Counted from the stretch's first letter, positions 1-9,313 are shown. The stretch: DNA of 64,000 bases from DATKAS01 sp963773315 (GCA_963773315.1 CAVZAF010000007.1:1-64000), one strand, 5' to 3'. A program made the numbers and translations. The notes: generated from the sequence alone by a model not told the origin.

Positions 1-1110
1 GCCCTTCGTGAGATGCGCCGGGCGCCGTGGCGCTTCGCGCTGCTCACCGGCGCGGTCGGCCTGCTCGTGTTCTTGATCTTGTTCGTCCAGGCGCTGACCG
101 GCGCGCTCATCGGCCAATTCATCGGGGCGCTCAAGCACCAGTCGGCCGACGTGTTGGTGTATTCGGCACAGGCTCGCAAGAACCTCGAGGGGTCCGTGGT
201 TCCCCCGGCAACCGTCGACGCGGTGGCGACCGTGCCCGGCGTCGCGGCGAGCGGGCCGTTCGGCGAGGGGACGTTCAGCGTCCGGGCCACGAACGAGCTG
301 CGCGACGCCGCGCTCATCGGCTACGAGCCGGGGAAGCCCGGCGCGCCGACCACGCTCACGGAGGGGCGCCTCCCCACCGCGCCGTTCGAGGTCGTCGCGA
401 GCTCACGCAATCGGAACGAAGGCTTTGGCATCGGCGATCATGTCCAGCTCGAGAAGGGGGGCCGCACCCTCACGGTCGTCGGCCTCGCGAGTGACATCAA
501 CTACTCGGTCCTTCCCACGATGTTCACGACCTTCGACACGTACGCCACCGCGCGGCGCGACGCCAATCCCGACGCAACTGCGGTGTGGCCGTCTGCCGTC
601 GCGGTGGCGGTCGCGCCCGGATCATCGGCCGCTGCGGTGCGGGACGAGATCAACGCGCGCATTCAGGGCGTCGAAGCATTGACGCGTGATCAAGCGGTCA
701 GGGAATCGCCAGGAGTCGCCAGTGTCGGCGCATCACTGGGCGCAGTCGTGTTCTTGTGCTTCCTCGTCGTGGCGATCGTCGCCGGGCTCTTCTTTCTGAT
801 CCTCACCGTCCAGAAGGCGAGCGCGCTGACCCTGCTGCGTGCGATCGGGATTCGTTCCAGCGTGCTCGCCCGTTCGCTCGTGGTCCAGGTGGTGATCGTT
901 GTGGCGGGCGGCATCGCCGTCGGCGGACTCTTGACGATCGGCGCGCTGGCCGCGAGCAGTGCCAGCCTCGGAGCAACCTTGACATCGCAACAGCTCGCAC
1001 AGACAGGCGCGATCGTCTTCGTGCTCGCGATCGTCGCGTCGCTGGGCGCGATCCGCCGTGTGCTGCGCATCGAGCCGATCCGCGCCACCATCCCAGGGGG
1101 CTTGGCGTGA
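1..1110 (+). CDS. FtsX-like ABC transporter permease, 5' end outside window
   Basis: Permease subunit of an ABC exporter of the MacB/LolC/DevC class. The frame is open to the first base, and the residues before the first ATG at 13 (A-L-R-E) match the start of the neighbouring permease (ILALRELRR), so the true start lies upstream of the window. One hydrophobic segment near the N-terminus is followed by an extracytoplasmic domain of about 200 residues, then three membrane segments near the C-terminus, which is the FtsX layout. The stop overlaps the GTG of the second permease (GTGA), and an ATPase gene follows, so the three genes form an export operon. Substrate is not predictable; lipid, peptide or drug export are all possible. 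Confidence 0.85.
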   Translation, partial: ALREMRRAPWRFALLTGAVGLLVFLILFVQALTGALIGQFIGALKHQSADVLVYSAQARKNLEGSVVPPATVDAVATVPGVAASGPFGEGTFSVRATNELRDAALIGYEPGKPGAPTTLTEGRLPTAPFEVVASSRNRNEGFGIGDHVQLEKGGRTLTVVGLASDINYSVLPTMFTTFDTYATARRDANPDATAVWPSAVAVAVAPGSSAAAVRDEINARIQGVEALTRDQAVRESPGVASVGASLGAVVFLCFLVVAIVAGLFFLILTVQKASALTLLRAIGIRSSVLARSLVVQVVIVVAGGIAVGGLLTIGALAASSASLGATLTSQQLAQTGAIVFVLAIVASLGAIRRVLRIEPIRATIPGGLA

Positions 1111-2207
1111 TCCTCGCGCTGCGAGAGCTGCGTCGCACTCCCCGCCGCTTCGTCACCGCGACAATCGTGCTGACGTTGCTCGTCGTGCTGTTGCTGTTCC
1201 TGGGCGGCCTCCTCGACGGCCTGTATCTCGGATCGACCGGCGCGTTGCGGGCCCAGCGCGCGGACGTCATCGTCTACTCCGCCGACGCCAACGACTCGAT
1301 CATCCGGTCGCGCATCGATCCCGCGTTGCGCGCCCGCGTCGAACGCGTGCCCGGCGTCACCGATGTGAGCGGACTCGGCATCACGCTCGTCGGCACCACC
1401 GTCCCCGGTCGGGGCAGCCTCGCCGACACCGCCGTGATCGGCTACGAAAGCGCGCCCCGCGGCGTCCCGGCCCCACCGCCCGCCGGCGAGGCCTGGGCAG
1501 ACCGCCGCCTCGCCGCCTTCGGCGTGCGCGTCGGCCAGACCCTGGGCGTCGGTCCCGAGCAGGTGCCCATCCGCGTCCGCGGCTGGGTGAGCGACACGAA
1601 CTACCTCCTCCAGGGCGCGCTCTGGGTCGATCCGGCAACGTGGCGCCAGGTACAGGACACGAGCCGGCCCGACGCCAGCGTCCCGCCCGGCACCTTCGCG
1701 GTCCTCGCCGTCTCGGGCCGACCGCCAGCCCGAAAGCTGGCTCACGACATCGACGCCGCAACGAACGGCGAGACCAAGTCACTCACCAGGAGCCAGGCAG
1801 TGCTGTCTTCGCCGGGCACTCGCGAACAGAAGTCGACCTTCGCCGGAATCATCGGCGTGACGTTCCTCGTCGTCGGCCTCGTCGTCGCGCTCTTCTTCGT
1901 CCTGCTGACGATCGAACGCATCTCGCTCTACGGCGTTCTGAAGGCCCTGGGCGCGTCGACGCCGCGTCTCGCGGCTGGCGTGATGACACAGGCGCTCGTC
2001 GTGGGCGTCGTCGCGTTCGGGTTCGGCGAGCTTCTCACGCTCGGACTTGCCGCACTCCTGCCCGCCCAAATCCCCTTGCTGCTCCAACCGTCGCGCGCGG
2101 TGTTCACCTTTGTCGGCGTCACTGCTGCTGCCGTCCTCGGCGGCACCGTGTCACTACGCCGCATCGCGCACGCGGATCCGATGACCGCCATCGGAGCCAC
2201 GAACTGA
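1107..2207 (+). CDS. FtsX-like ABC transporter permease
   Basis: Second permease of the exporter, 366 residues and clearly a paralogue of the preceding one (same N-terminal ALRE(L/M)RR motif, same V-DVIVYSA stretch after the first membrane segment). It has one N-terminal and three C-terminal membrane segments around a roughly 200-residue extracytoplasmic domain. The GTG start at 1107 is chosen because it overlaps the preceding stop by four bases and aligns with the start of the paralogue. The ATPase begins 12 bases downstream. A heteromeric pair of FtsX-type permeases with one ATPase resembles LolCDE or DevBCA systems, but no periplasmic adaptor gene is visible here. Confidence 0.85.
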   Translation: MILALRELRRTPRRFVTATIVLTLLVVLLLFLGGLLDGLYLGSTGALRAQRADVIVYSADANDSIIRSRIDPALRARVERVPGVTDVSGLGITLVGTTVPGRGSLADTAVIGYESAPRGVPAPPPAGEAWADRRLAAFGVRVGQTLGVGPEQVPIRVRGWVSDTNYLLQGALWVDPATWRQVQDTSRPDASVPPGTFAVLAVSGRPPARKLAHDIDAATNGETKSLTRSQAVLSSPGTREQKSTFAGIIGVTFLVVGLVVALFFVLLTIERISLYGVLKALGASTPRLAAGVMTQALVVGVVAFGFGELLTLGLAALLPAQIPLLLQPSRAVFTFVGVTAAAVLGGTVSLRRIAHADPMTAIGATN

Positions 2208-2219
2208 GAACGGAGAACG

Positions 2220-2900
2220 ATGAGCGCGCTCGAGCTCAAGAACGTCCGCAAGACCTACCGGTCCGGTGACGAGGAAGTCGTCGCCCTCGATCACGCCAAC
2301 CTCACGGTCGGCGACGACGAGCTGATCGCGCTCGTTGGTCCGTCCGGTTCGGGCAAGAGCACGCTCATCTCCATCTCCGGCGGCCTCCTCACGCCCACCG
2401 AAGGCGCGGTCGTCGTCGGCGACGAGGACATCAGCGACTACTCGTCGAAGCAGCTCACACAGTTTCGCAGCGAACAGGTGGGATTCGTCTTCCAGACGGT
2501 GAACCTCGTCCCGTTTCTCACCGCACGCGAGAACCTCGTCGTCGTCGCCGAGCTGGCCGGCGCCCACGGCGCTCGCCGCAAACGCGCCCGCGCCCGCGCC
2601 GACCAGCTCCTCGATGAGCTCGGAATCGGTCATCGCAGCGGCCATCTCCCGGCCGAGCTCTCCGGCGGCGAACGCCAACGAGTTGCGATCGGTCGCGCAC
2701 TGATGAACGAACCGAAGCTCGTCCTCTTCGACGAACCGACCTCCGCGCTCGACACCCAGCTCGGTGAACGCGTCATGGAACTCATCCGCGACGAAGTGAA
2801 AGGCAGAGGCACCGCCGCTGTCATCGTCACGCACGACGAGCGAATGACCCACTACTGCGACCGCGTCGTCGCTATCACCGACGGCCGACTCGCAGCCTGA
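2220..2900 (+). CDS. ABC transporter ATP-binding protein (MacB/LolD type)
   Basis: ATPase that drives the two permeases encoded just upstream. The 226 residues cover one nucleotide-binding domain: Walker A GPSGSGKST at about 40-48, Q-loop VFQTVNLVPFLTARENL, signature LSGGERQRVAIGRAL, Walker B LVLFDEPTSALD and the switch histidine in IVTHDERM. The Q-loop sequence is typical of the LolD/MacB/DevA family. A purine-rich site (cggagaacg) precedes the ATG. It is the last gene of the operon; a spacer of about 150 bases and a convergent tRNA follow. Confidence 0.93.
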   Translation: MSALELKNVRKTYRSGDEEVVALDHANLTVGDDELIALVGPSGSGKSTLISISGGLLTPTEGAVVVGDEDISDYSSKQLTQFRSEQVGFVFQTVNLVPFLTARENLVVVAELAGAHGARRKRARARADQLLDELGIGHRSGHLPAELSGGERQRVAIGRALMNEPKLVLFDEPTSALDTQLGERVMELIRDEVKGRGTAAVIVTHDERMTHYCDRVVAITDGRLAA

Positions 2901-3052
2901 ATTCCTCGGAACGCGAGCGCAGACTGCCCGCAACGGCGGCACTGAGGCGGTCCGATGCGGGCGGGCCCAGGTCCGCCGAACGAGAGAGATCCGGTCATGC
3001 GACGACAGACTCGAGCGCTATCGAGCGCTCCTGGACGAAGGCGAAGCGGTCG

Positions 3053-3136
3053 TGTCGGAGGGGGGACTTGAACCCCCACGCCCTTGCGGGCACTAGGCCC
3101 TCAACCTAGCGCGTCTGCCTATTCCGCCACTCCGAC
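3053..3136 (-). tRNA. tRNA-Leu (anticodon GAG)
   Basis: On the minus strand the acceptor arms GTCGGAG (3130-3136) and CTCCGAC (3054-3060) pair perfectly. The anticodon stem CTAGG/CCTAG encloses the 7-base loop TTGAGGG, giving anticodon GAG. A long variable arm (TGCCCGCAAGGGCG) and the T-loop GGTTCAAGTCC support a class II tRNA of the leucine type. The 3' CCA is not encoded. Confidence 0.95.
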
Positions 3137-3186
3137 GTGGGGCGATGACTGTAGCGAAGGGCGCGGCCGTCAGTCGACAGAACCGC

Positions 3187-3417
3187 TCACTTGATGAGCA
3201 GGCCGAGGCCGACGGTGCAGAAGACGAAGACCAGCGCCACCACCACGGTGATGCGGTCGAGGTTCTTCTCGACCACCGTGGAGCCCATCGCCGCGGACCC
3301 CATGCCGCCACCGAACATGTCGGACAGACCCCCACCCTTCCCGCTGTGCAGGAGCACGAGGAAGACCATCACCAGGGCGGCGGCGACGTCGATGATGGCG
3401 ACGAGGGCGGTGAGCAC
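3187..3417 (-). CDS. secG: Preprotein translocase subunit SecG
   Basis: Small subunit of the SecYEG translocon. The 76 residues show the family pattern: a first membrane helix (about 2-24), the conserved loop LLHSGKGGGLSDMFGGG, then a second helix (about 53-75). Length is normal for actinobacterial SecG. In many actinobacteria secG directly follows gap-pgk-tpiA. Here tpiA lies about 6 kb upstream on the same strand, and the dipeptide transporter operon occupies the space between them. The gene starts 46 bases after the stop of the last dpp gene and could share its transcript. A tRNA-Leu gene lies downstream on the same strand. Confidence 0.93.
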   Translation of the reverse strand: MLTALVAIIDVAAALVMVFLVLLHSGKGGGLSDMFGGGMGSAAMGSTVVEKNLDRITVVVALVFVFCTVGLGLLIK

Positions 3418-3462
3418 GGTTTGCCAGGGTACCAGCCGCGCCCGGCGCCGCCGAGGTCGCGG

Positions 3463-4494
3463 TCAGATGATCTCGGCGGCGATCTCGGCGAAGTGGCACG
3501 CCACGGGGTGGCCCTGGCCACGGTCGACGAGCGCCGGCTCTTCGGTCGCACACAGCTCCTGCGCCTTCCAGCACCGGGTGCGGAAGCGGCAGCCGCTCGG
3601 CGGGTCGATTGGGCTCGGCACGTCGCCTTCGAGGACGATCCGCTTGCGCAGGCGCTCCCGCTTCGGGCTCGGATGGGGCACGGCCGAGAGCAGCGCCTGC
3701 GTGTACGGATGCCCGGCCTTGCTGTAGAGATCCGCGGACGAGGCCATCTCGACGATCTTCCCGAGGTACATGACCGCGACGGTGTCGGAGATGTGCTGCA
3801 CCACCGAGAGGTCGTGCGCGATGAAGAGGTACGCGAGCCCGAGCCGCTCTTGCAGGTCCTCGAGCAAGTTCACGACGCCGGCCTGGATCGACACGTCGAG
3901 CGCGGAGACGGGTTCGTCGAGCACGAGGAACGAGGGGTCGAGCGCGAGCGCACGAGCGACGCCGACGCGCTGACGTTGACCACCCGAGAACTCGTGGGGG
4001 TAGCGGTTCGCGTGGTGCCGGTTCAGCCCGACGAGCGATAGCAGCTCCTCGACACGCGCGCGGTGATCGCCGGGCACCTTGTTGATGACGAGAGCTTCAG
4101 CGATCGCGGAGCCGATCGTCATGCGGGGATCGAGCGAGGCGTACGGATCCTGGAAGACGATCTGCATCTCGCGTCGCAGGCCGCGCAGCTTGCCCTTGTC
4201 GAGGGTGGTGAGCTCCGTGCCGCGGAACTTCACGGAGCCCCCGGTCGGCACGATGAGCTGCAGCACGCAGCGCCCGACGGTCGACTTGCCCGAGCCGGAT
4301 TCGCCGACGAGGCCGAGCGTCTGCCCTGCGCCGATCGAGAACGACACATCCGACACGGCCTGCACCGTGCGCTTCACCGTGCGCGCTCCCTGGGTGCTGC
4401 GCACATTGAAGTTCTTCACGAGGTGCTCGACGCTGAGGACCGGCGCGTGTGCGGCGCCCTCGACTGCGGTCGACTCCTCGACGACCGCGCTCAT
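3463..4494 (-). CDS. Oligo/dipeptide ABC transporter ATP-binding protein (DppF/OppF type)
   Basis: Second ATPase of a peptide importer. Walker A GESGSGKS lies at about 64-71, followed by signature FSGGQRQRVGVARAL, Walker B FLVLDEPVSALD and the C-terminal oligopeptide-transporter extension with paired cysteines (RFRTRCWKAQELC). The start at 4494 is chosen because its ATG overlaps the stop of the upstream ATPase (ATGA), and the domain begins soon after; longer open frame upstream only shadows that gene. It is the last of five dpp-type genes on this strand (dppA-B-C-D-F order). Confidence 0.93.
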   Translation of the reverse strand: MSAVVEESTAVEGAAHAPVLSVEHLVKNFNVRSTQGARTVKRTVQAVSDVSFSIGAGQTLGLVGESGSGKSTVGRCVLQLIVPTGGSVKFRGTELTTLDKGKLRGLRREMQIVFQDPYASLDPRMTIGSAIAEALVINKVPGDHRARVEELLSLVGLNRHHANRYPHEFSGGQRQRVGVARALALDPSFLVLDEPVSALDVSIQAGVVNLLEDLQERLGLAYLFIAHDLSVVQHISDTVAVMYLGKIVEMASSADLYSKAGHPYTQALLSAVPHPSPKRERLRKRIVLEGDVPSPIDPPSGCRFRTRCWKAQELCATEEPALVDRGQGHPVACHFAEIAAEII

Positions 4495-5525
4495 CGGCCG
4501 AAGTCCCAGTGGCCCATGAGCTGCTCGCTGAAGTGGCACGCCGCGAGCTGATCGTGCTGGCCGACGAGCCGGAGCGCCGGCACTTGGGCCTCGCAGATCT
4601 CGGCCGAGTACGCGCACCGCGGCCGGAACGCGCAGCCGGGCGGAGGTGCGAGCATGTTCGGCGGCGACCCCGGGATCGGCCGCAGCCGGCTGCCGTCGCC
4701 GCGTGGGATCGAGGACAACAAGCCCACCGTGTACGGGTGCCCTGGGTTCTCGAAGATGTCGTCGACGTTGCCGACCTCGGCGCTGCGGCCCGCGTAGAGC
4801 ACGCGCACCCGAGTCGCGAGGCGGGCGATGACACCGAGGTCGTGGGTGATGAAGACGACCGCGGACTTCGTCACCTCCTGCACCTGCTGGATGACCTCGA
4901 GGATCTGGGCCTGGATGGTCACGTCGAGCGCGGTGGTCGGCTCGTCCGCGATCAGCACTTCGGGGTCGTTGCAGATCGCCATTGCGATCATCGCCCGCTG
5001 GCGCATGCCGCCCGAGTACTCGTGCGGGTACTGGCTGGCGCGTGTGGCCGGCTGCGGGATCCCGACGAGGTCGAGCATCTCGATGGCACGAGCCTGCGCT
5101 TCGTTGCCAGAGACCTGCTGGTGTGCGCTCACGGCTTCGGCGATCTGGTCGCCGACCTTGAGCACCGGGTTCAGCGCGGTGAGCGGATCCTGGAAGATCA
5201 TCGCGATCTTCGAGCCGCGGTAATGGCGGGCGTCGTTCTTGTCGAGCCCCAGCAGCTCTTCTCCGCGGAACTTCACCGAACCCGTGATCGTCGCGGTCCT
5301 CGGCAGCAGGCCCATCGCGGCGAGCATGGTCACCGACTTGCCCGAGCCCGACTCACCCACGACGCCGAGCGTCTCGCCTTCGTGCACGGCAAGGTCGACC
5401 CCGCGGACTGCGTAGACCGGTCCGTCTTCGGTCTTGAACGTGACGTGCAGGTCGTCGATCTCGAGGACAGCGCTGGTCGAGCCGCCCCGGGGCGCGCCGG
5501 TCGGCTCAGCCGCGGTGGTGCTCAT
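4491..5525 (-). CDS. Oligo/dipeptide ABC transporter ATP-binding protein (DppD/OppD type)
   Basis: First ATPase of the peptide importer, 344 residues. Walker A GESGSGKS at about 57-64, signature YSGGMRQRAMIA, Walker B VLIADEPTTALD, switch H in FITHDLGVIA, and the C-terminal peptide-transporter region PPGCAFRPRCAYSAEIC. The start ATG overlaps the last base of the upstream permease stop (TGATG), and its own stop overlaps the next ATPase start, so translation of the set is probably coupled. The DppD versus DppF assignment rests on gene order and N-terminal form. Confidence 0.93.
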   Translation of the reverse strand: MSTTAAEPTGAPRGGSTSAVLEIDDLHVTFKTEDGPVYAVRGVDLAVHEGETLGVVGESGSGKSVTMLAAMGLLPRTATITGSVKFRGEELLGLDKNDARHYRGSKIAMIFQDPLTALNPVLKVGDQIAEAVSAHQQVSGNEAQARAIEMLDLVGIPQPATRASQYPHEYSGGMRQRAMIAMAICNDPEVLIADEPTTALDVTIQAQILEVIQQVQEVTKSAVVFITHDLGVIARLATRVRVLYAGRSAEVGNVDDIFENPGHPYTVGLLSSIPRGDGSRLRPIPGSPPNMLAPPPGCAFRPRCAYSAEICEAQVPALRLVGQHDQLAACHFSEQLMGHWDFGR

Positions 5526-6526
5526 CAGCCGATCTTCTGCTGTCGGGGATCGAGGGCGTCGCGCAAGCCGTCACCCATGAAGTTCACGGCGAGCACGACG
5601 AGCACGACGGTGATGCCAGGGAACCAGACGAGCCACGGCGCGATGCTGAAGTAGCCCTTGCTGTCAGCCAGCAGGTTCCCCCAGGTCGGCACGGGTGGGT
5701 TCACCCCGAAGCCGAGGAACGAGAGGGCCGACTCGGTGAGGATCGCCGCAGCGACGTTGAGCGTCACGGTGACGATGATCGGGCCCATCGAGTTCGGAAG
5801 GAGGTGACGGAAGATGATGCGCTTGTCGCTCGCGCCGAGTGCACGCGCCGCCTCGACGAACTCCTTCTCCTTCAGCGACAGCACGACGCCGCGGACGATG
5901 CGCGCGGTCGGCATCCAGAAGAACAGCGAGAGGATGACCACGGTCGCTCGCATGCTGCCGGCGTCACCCATGATGTGGCCCGCCCACGGCTGACGCGTCG
6001 GAAGGTTGCGCATCAGGATGAGGACCACCAGCAGCGGAAGCGCGATGAACAGGTCGGTGACCCGCATCATGAAGTTGTCGAGCTTGCCGCCGAAGTAGCC
6101 GGACGTGGCGCCGATGACAGTGCCGATGAACGTGGCGACGATGGCGACCGTGAAGCCGACTGCGAGCGAGATGCGACCGCCATAGATCACACGGCTGTAC
6201 AGGTCACGACCGATCGCGTCGGTGCCGAACCAGTGCGCGCTCGTCGGCCCTTGGAACACGGGACCGACGCCGGTCGCCTCGTACGGGTACCGCGCGATCT
6301 CGTGGGCGAAGATCGCCGTGAGCGAGATGAAGATGAGGAAGACCGCGCTCGCCATGGCCAGCTTGTGACGGCGGAACTTGCGCCATGCCAGCCGTCCCGG
6401 CGACAGCGAGACCGGAGCGACTTGCTCGGCTTCGGCGTCGATGACCTCGTGGGGGACGACCCGTCCCACTGCGCCCTGAATCGCGGCTTGCTCACCGACG
6501 AGTGGGTTCGACTGCAGGTCAGTCAA
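5525..6526 (-). CDS. Dipeptide/oligopeptide ABC transporter permease (DppC type)
   Basis: Inner-membrane permease. A cytoplasmic N-terminal stretch of about 55 residues precedes the first membrane segment (AMASAVFLIFISLTAIF). A typical DppC/OppC sequence follows: HWFGTDAIGRDLYSRVIYGGRISL, several helices, and the ATPase-contact EAA loop (VEAARALGASDKRIIFRHLLPNS). It ends with the family's GDGLRDALDPR motif. It overlaps the upstream permease by eight bases and the downstream ATPase by one base. With DppB it forms the import channel. Confidence 0.94.
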   Translation of the reverse strand: MTDLQSNPLVGEQAAIQGAVGRVVPHEVIDAEAEQVAPVSLSPGRLAWRKFRRHKLAMASAVFLIFISLTAIFAHEIARYPYEATGVGPVFQGPTSAHWFGTDAIGRDLYSRVIYGGRISLAVGFTVAIVATFIGTVIGATSGYFGGKLDNFMMRVTDLFIALPLLVVLILMRNLPTRQPWAGHIMGDAGSMRATVVILSLFFWMPTARIVRGVVLSLKEKEFVEAARALGASDKRIIFRHLLPNSMGPIIVTVTLNVAAAILTESALSFLGFGVNPPVPTWGNLLADSKGYFSIAPWLVWFPGITVVLVVLAVNFMGDGLRDALDPRQQKIG

Positions 6527-7496
6527 GACGGATCCTCGGATCGAGCCACGCGTACGTGAGGTCGGCGAGGAGGTTGAAGAAGATGACCGAGAAGACCACG
6601 ATCATCATCCAGGGGAGGATCTGCGTGTAGTCGCCGTTCTGGTAGGCGTTCACGAAGAAGCGGCCCATGCCGGGATACTGGAAGATCGCTTCGGTGATGA
6701 CGAGGCCTCCGACGATCGCCCCGAGATCGAGGGCTGCGTAGGTCACGAGCGGAATCAGCGCGTTGCGGAAGCCGTGACGCACGATCACGCGCTTCTCGCT
6801 GATGCCCTTCGAGCGTGCGGTGCGCATGTAGTCGGAGTTCATCACCTCGAGCATCGAGGACCGCATGTAACGGCTGTAGATCGCGATGCCCTGCACGGCG
6901 ACGACGATCGCCGGGAGGATCATGAACTTCAGTCGCAGCCACGGGTCGAAGCCCTCGTGCCCCGGTGGATAGAGGCCCGACACCGGCAGGAACGGCTGGT
7001 GCAGGTGGAACCACTTCGTGAGCGTGACACCGAAGAACAGCTGCAGGATCAGCGCGAACCAGAACGGCGGGATGGAGAGGCCGAAGAACGAGGCACCCGT
7101 CGCGAGGTTGTCGAACTTCGAGTACTGGCGCAGCGCCGAGATGATGCCGACGGTGACACCGACCGTGATCGTGATGAGGAAGGCGAATGCGCCGAGGATC
7201 AGCGTGTTGGCCAGCGCCCTCTGGATGTCAGGCCACACCGGGCGCCGCGAGGTCAGCGACTGCCCCCAGTTGAACGTGACGAAAGACTTCAACCAGGTGA
7301 AGTACTGCACCGGGAGAGAACGATCGAGGCCGAGGCTGTGCTTGTACTTCTCCAGCGCCGCTGGGTTCACGCGAGGGTTTCGAGCGAGGGCGGCAACCGG
7401 ATCGGTCGAGGATCGGACCGCGACGAACACCAGGATGCTCGCAATGAACAAGATCGGAATGGCCCACAGCACCCGTTTGATGACGAACCTGGTCAT
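6519..7496 (-). CDS. Dipeptide/oligopeptide ABC transporter permease (DppB type)
   Basis: Inner-membrane permease, 325 residues. It begins with the family's first helix (FVIKRVLWAIPILFIASILVF), has the loop LGLDRSLPVQYFTWL, and carries the EAA loop YMRTARSKGISEKRVIVRHGFRNALIPLVT for docking an ATPase. The C-terminus is the standard LLADLTYAWLDPRIRLD. It lies 89 bases downstream of the binding-protein gene; that gap contains a strong hairpin, which probably lowers permease expression relative to the binding protein. It overlaps dppC by eight bases. Confidence 0.94.
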   Translation of the reverse strand: MTRFVIKRVLWAIPILFIASILVFVAVRSSTDPVAALARNPRVNPAALEKYKHSLGLDRSLPVQYFTWLKSFVTFNWGQSLTSRRPVWPDIQRALANTLILGAFAFLITITVGVTVGIISALRQYSKFDNLATGASFFGLSIPPFWFALILQLFFGVTLTKWFHLHQPFLPVSGLYPPGHEGFDPWLRLKFMILPAIVVAVQGIAIYSRYMRSSMLEVMNSDYMRTARSKGISEKRVIVRHGFRNALIPLVTYAALDLGAIVGGLVITEAIFQYPGMGRFFVNAYQNGDYTQILPWMMIVVFSVIFFNLLADLTYAWLDPRIRLD

Positions 7497-7521
7497 CGTG
7501 CACCTCCCCTACCGAAAAGAT

Positions 7522-7560
7522 AGAGGAGGCGACGCCGATCTGCCCGGCGCCGCCTCCTCT
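7522..7560 (-). terminator. Hairpin between binding-protein and permease genes (attenuator or processing site)
   Basis: In the minus-strand RNA the arms 7545-7560 and 7522-7537 pair over 16 positions with a single G-U wobble and enclose a 7-base loop. It lies 25 bases past the dppA stop. The bases that follow on the minus strand are ATCTTTTCGG, a short U-rich run. Such hairpins between a solute-binding protein gene and its permeases often act as partial terminators or protect the upstream message. The structure is seen; the function is inferred. Confidence 0.75.
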
Positions 7561-7585
7561 GGTCAAGCCATCTGTTGCACGTCGG

Positions 7586-9313
7586 TTAGCCGACGACCTT
7601 CCAGTTGTAGAGGCTGGCAGTCGGGCTGAGGTAGTTGCTCACGTCGGCGTCGATCGGGCCGGCGACCCGATCGGTGCGCCACGCGACGAGCGTCGGGAAC
7701 TGGATCAGCGGGACCATGACGTAGTCGTCGGCCATGAACTTGCCGATCTGGTGGATCTCATCCACACGCTTCGTCTCGTCGAGCTCGGCGTCGGATGCAT
7801 GCATGACCTTCGTGGCGTCTTGGTTGCACCAAGCCATCGTGTTCTGACCCGAGGGGTTCTCGGGCGTCGGGATGAAGTCGCACGCCAGAATCGTCGTGAC
7901 GGTCGGGTCAGGGGCCGCGACGTTGATGTACATCGCGAGCTCGATGTCGAGCGCCGGCAGCTTCTGTTGGAAGTAGGTCGCTGCGTCCACGTTGTCGGGC
8001 GTGAGCTCGAAGCCCTTGGACTTCATGTCCGGGATCACCAGCGCCTGGGTGTTCTCACGACGGGTGTTGCCGGTGTTGATGGTCCACTTGAAGCTGGCCC
8101 GCTGACCACCCTTGGCCCAGATGCCGTCACTGCCCTTCGCCCAACCGTTGTCGGTCAGGAGCTTCGCTGCGGCATCGGGGTTGTAGAGGTTCTGGTTCAG
8201 GCTCTGATCGCACCATTGGCCGATCGTGGGCACCCAGACCATGCACACGTTCTGCTTCGCTTGGGGGCTGATCGGCTTGTAGATGGTGTCGATGATCTTC
8301 TGCGTGTCGACCGATTCCACGAAGGCCTGGCGCAGGATCGGGTCGGAGAACGGACCCGTCTTCTCCTGGATCCAGAGGTTCTCGTACTGGGTGCCGAGAC
8401 CGTAGGTGAACTTGATGTTCGGGTCGTTCAGCCGCTGGTCGATGCCGGCGGACGGCTGCGGGAAGATCGCATCGACCTGACCCGACAGCAGCGCGTTGAT
8501 CTCGGTGTCGCTGTCGGTCTCGGGCACGAAGACGACCTTGTCGACGAGCGGCGTCTTGGTCTTGTCCCAGAACGCGGTGTTCGGGACGAGCACTTCCTGC
8601 TCAGGGCTCCACGACTGGATCTTGAACGGGCCTGCCGAGAACGGGACCTTGTCCTGCATCTCGTCCTTCAGGTTGTCCGTGGTGAAAGCCGCGGCCTTGA
8701 TGAGCGGGTAGAAGAGGTTCTTGTACGCGGCGTAGTTCGCCTTGAACTTCACGATCGCGGTCGCCGGGTCGGTGGTGTCGATCGAGTCGATCTGATCGAA
8801 GCCCGCGGTGCTGAGCGAGCCCTCGGTGTTGAGCGTCGCCTTCCACGTGAACTCGAAGTCCTTCGAGGTGATCGGCGAGCCGTCGTCCCAGACCGCGGCA
8901 GGGTTGATCTTGAACTTGATCGTGAACGGGTTCTGGGTGATGTCGCCGTTGTCGAGCGTCGGCTCTTCCGCGAGCAGCGCGGTCACCTTGTAGTTGCCGT
9001 CGTTGGTGGTGAACCACGGGCCGATCATCGTCGGGCTCATGATCATCCACTGCATCCACGACGAGTTGGCGCACTGGGTGAGCGGGTTGATGCAGTCCGG
9101 CCACTGCTCGGCGCCGAAGGTGATCGTGCCGCCCGTCGGCGTGCGGTCAGCCGCTGCAGCAGTCGTACCCGCGCTGCCTCCGCTGGCCGTCGTGCCGGCG
9201 CCGCCGCCAGTCGTGTTGCTGCTGCTCCCGCTGTCGTCGCCACAAGCGGCGGCGAACAGGCCGAGACCGAGCAGCAAGGCGAGGACCTTGACGCTCCTCG
9301 GGGTTCGTCTCAC
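7586..9313 (-). CDS. Peptide ABC transporter substrate-binding lipoprotein (DppA/OppA family)
   Basis: Extracytoplasmic binding protein of the peptide importer, 575 residues. The N-terminus is a lipoprotein signal (hydrophobic VLALLLGLGLFAAAC) with the lipid-attached cysteine at about 23, then a long Ser/Gly/Thr/Ala-rich linker to about 55. The rest matches the family 5 solute-binding fold: GGTITFGAEQWP near the start of the domain, then a typical PFTIKFKINPAAVWDDGSPITSKDF. The GTG start at 9313 is supported by a strong AGGAGGT seven bases upstream. It is the first and probably most highly expressed gene of the dpp operon. Confidence 0.93.
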   Translation of the reverse strand: MRRTPRSVKVLALLLGLGLFAAACGDDSGSSSNTTGGGAGTTASGGSAGTTAAAADRTPTGGTITFGAEQWPDCINPLTQCANSSWMQWMIMSPTMIGPWFTTNDGNYKVTALLAEEPTLDNGDITQNPFTIKFKINPAAVWDDGSPITSKDFEFTWKATLNTEGSLSTAGFDQIDSIDTTDPATAIVKFKANYAAYKNLFYPLIKAAAFTTDNLKDEMQDKVPFSAGPFKIQSWSPEQEVLVPNTAFWDKTKTPLVDKVVFVPETDSDTEINALLSGQVDAIFPQPSAGIDQRLNDPNIKFTYGLGTQYENLWIQEKTGPFSDPILRQAFVESVDTQKIIDTIYKPISPQAKQNVCMVWVPTIGQWCDQSLNQNLYNPDAAAKLLTDNGWAKGSDGIWAKGGQRASFKWTINTGNTRRENTQALVIPDMKSKGFELTPDNVDAATYFQQKLPALDIELAMYINVAAPDPTVTTILACDFIPTPENPSGQNTMAWCNQDATKVMHASDAELDETKRVDEIHQIGKFMADDYVMVPLIQFPTLVAWRTDRVAGPIDADVSNYLSPTASLYNWKVVG

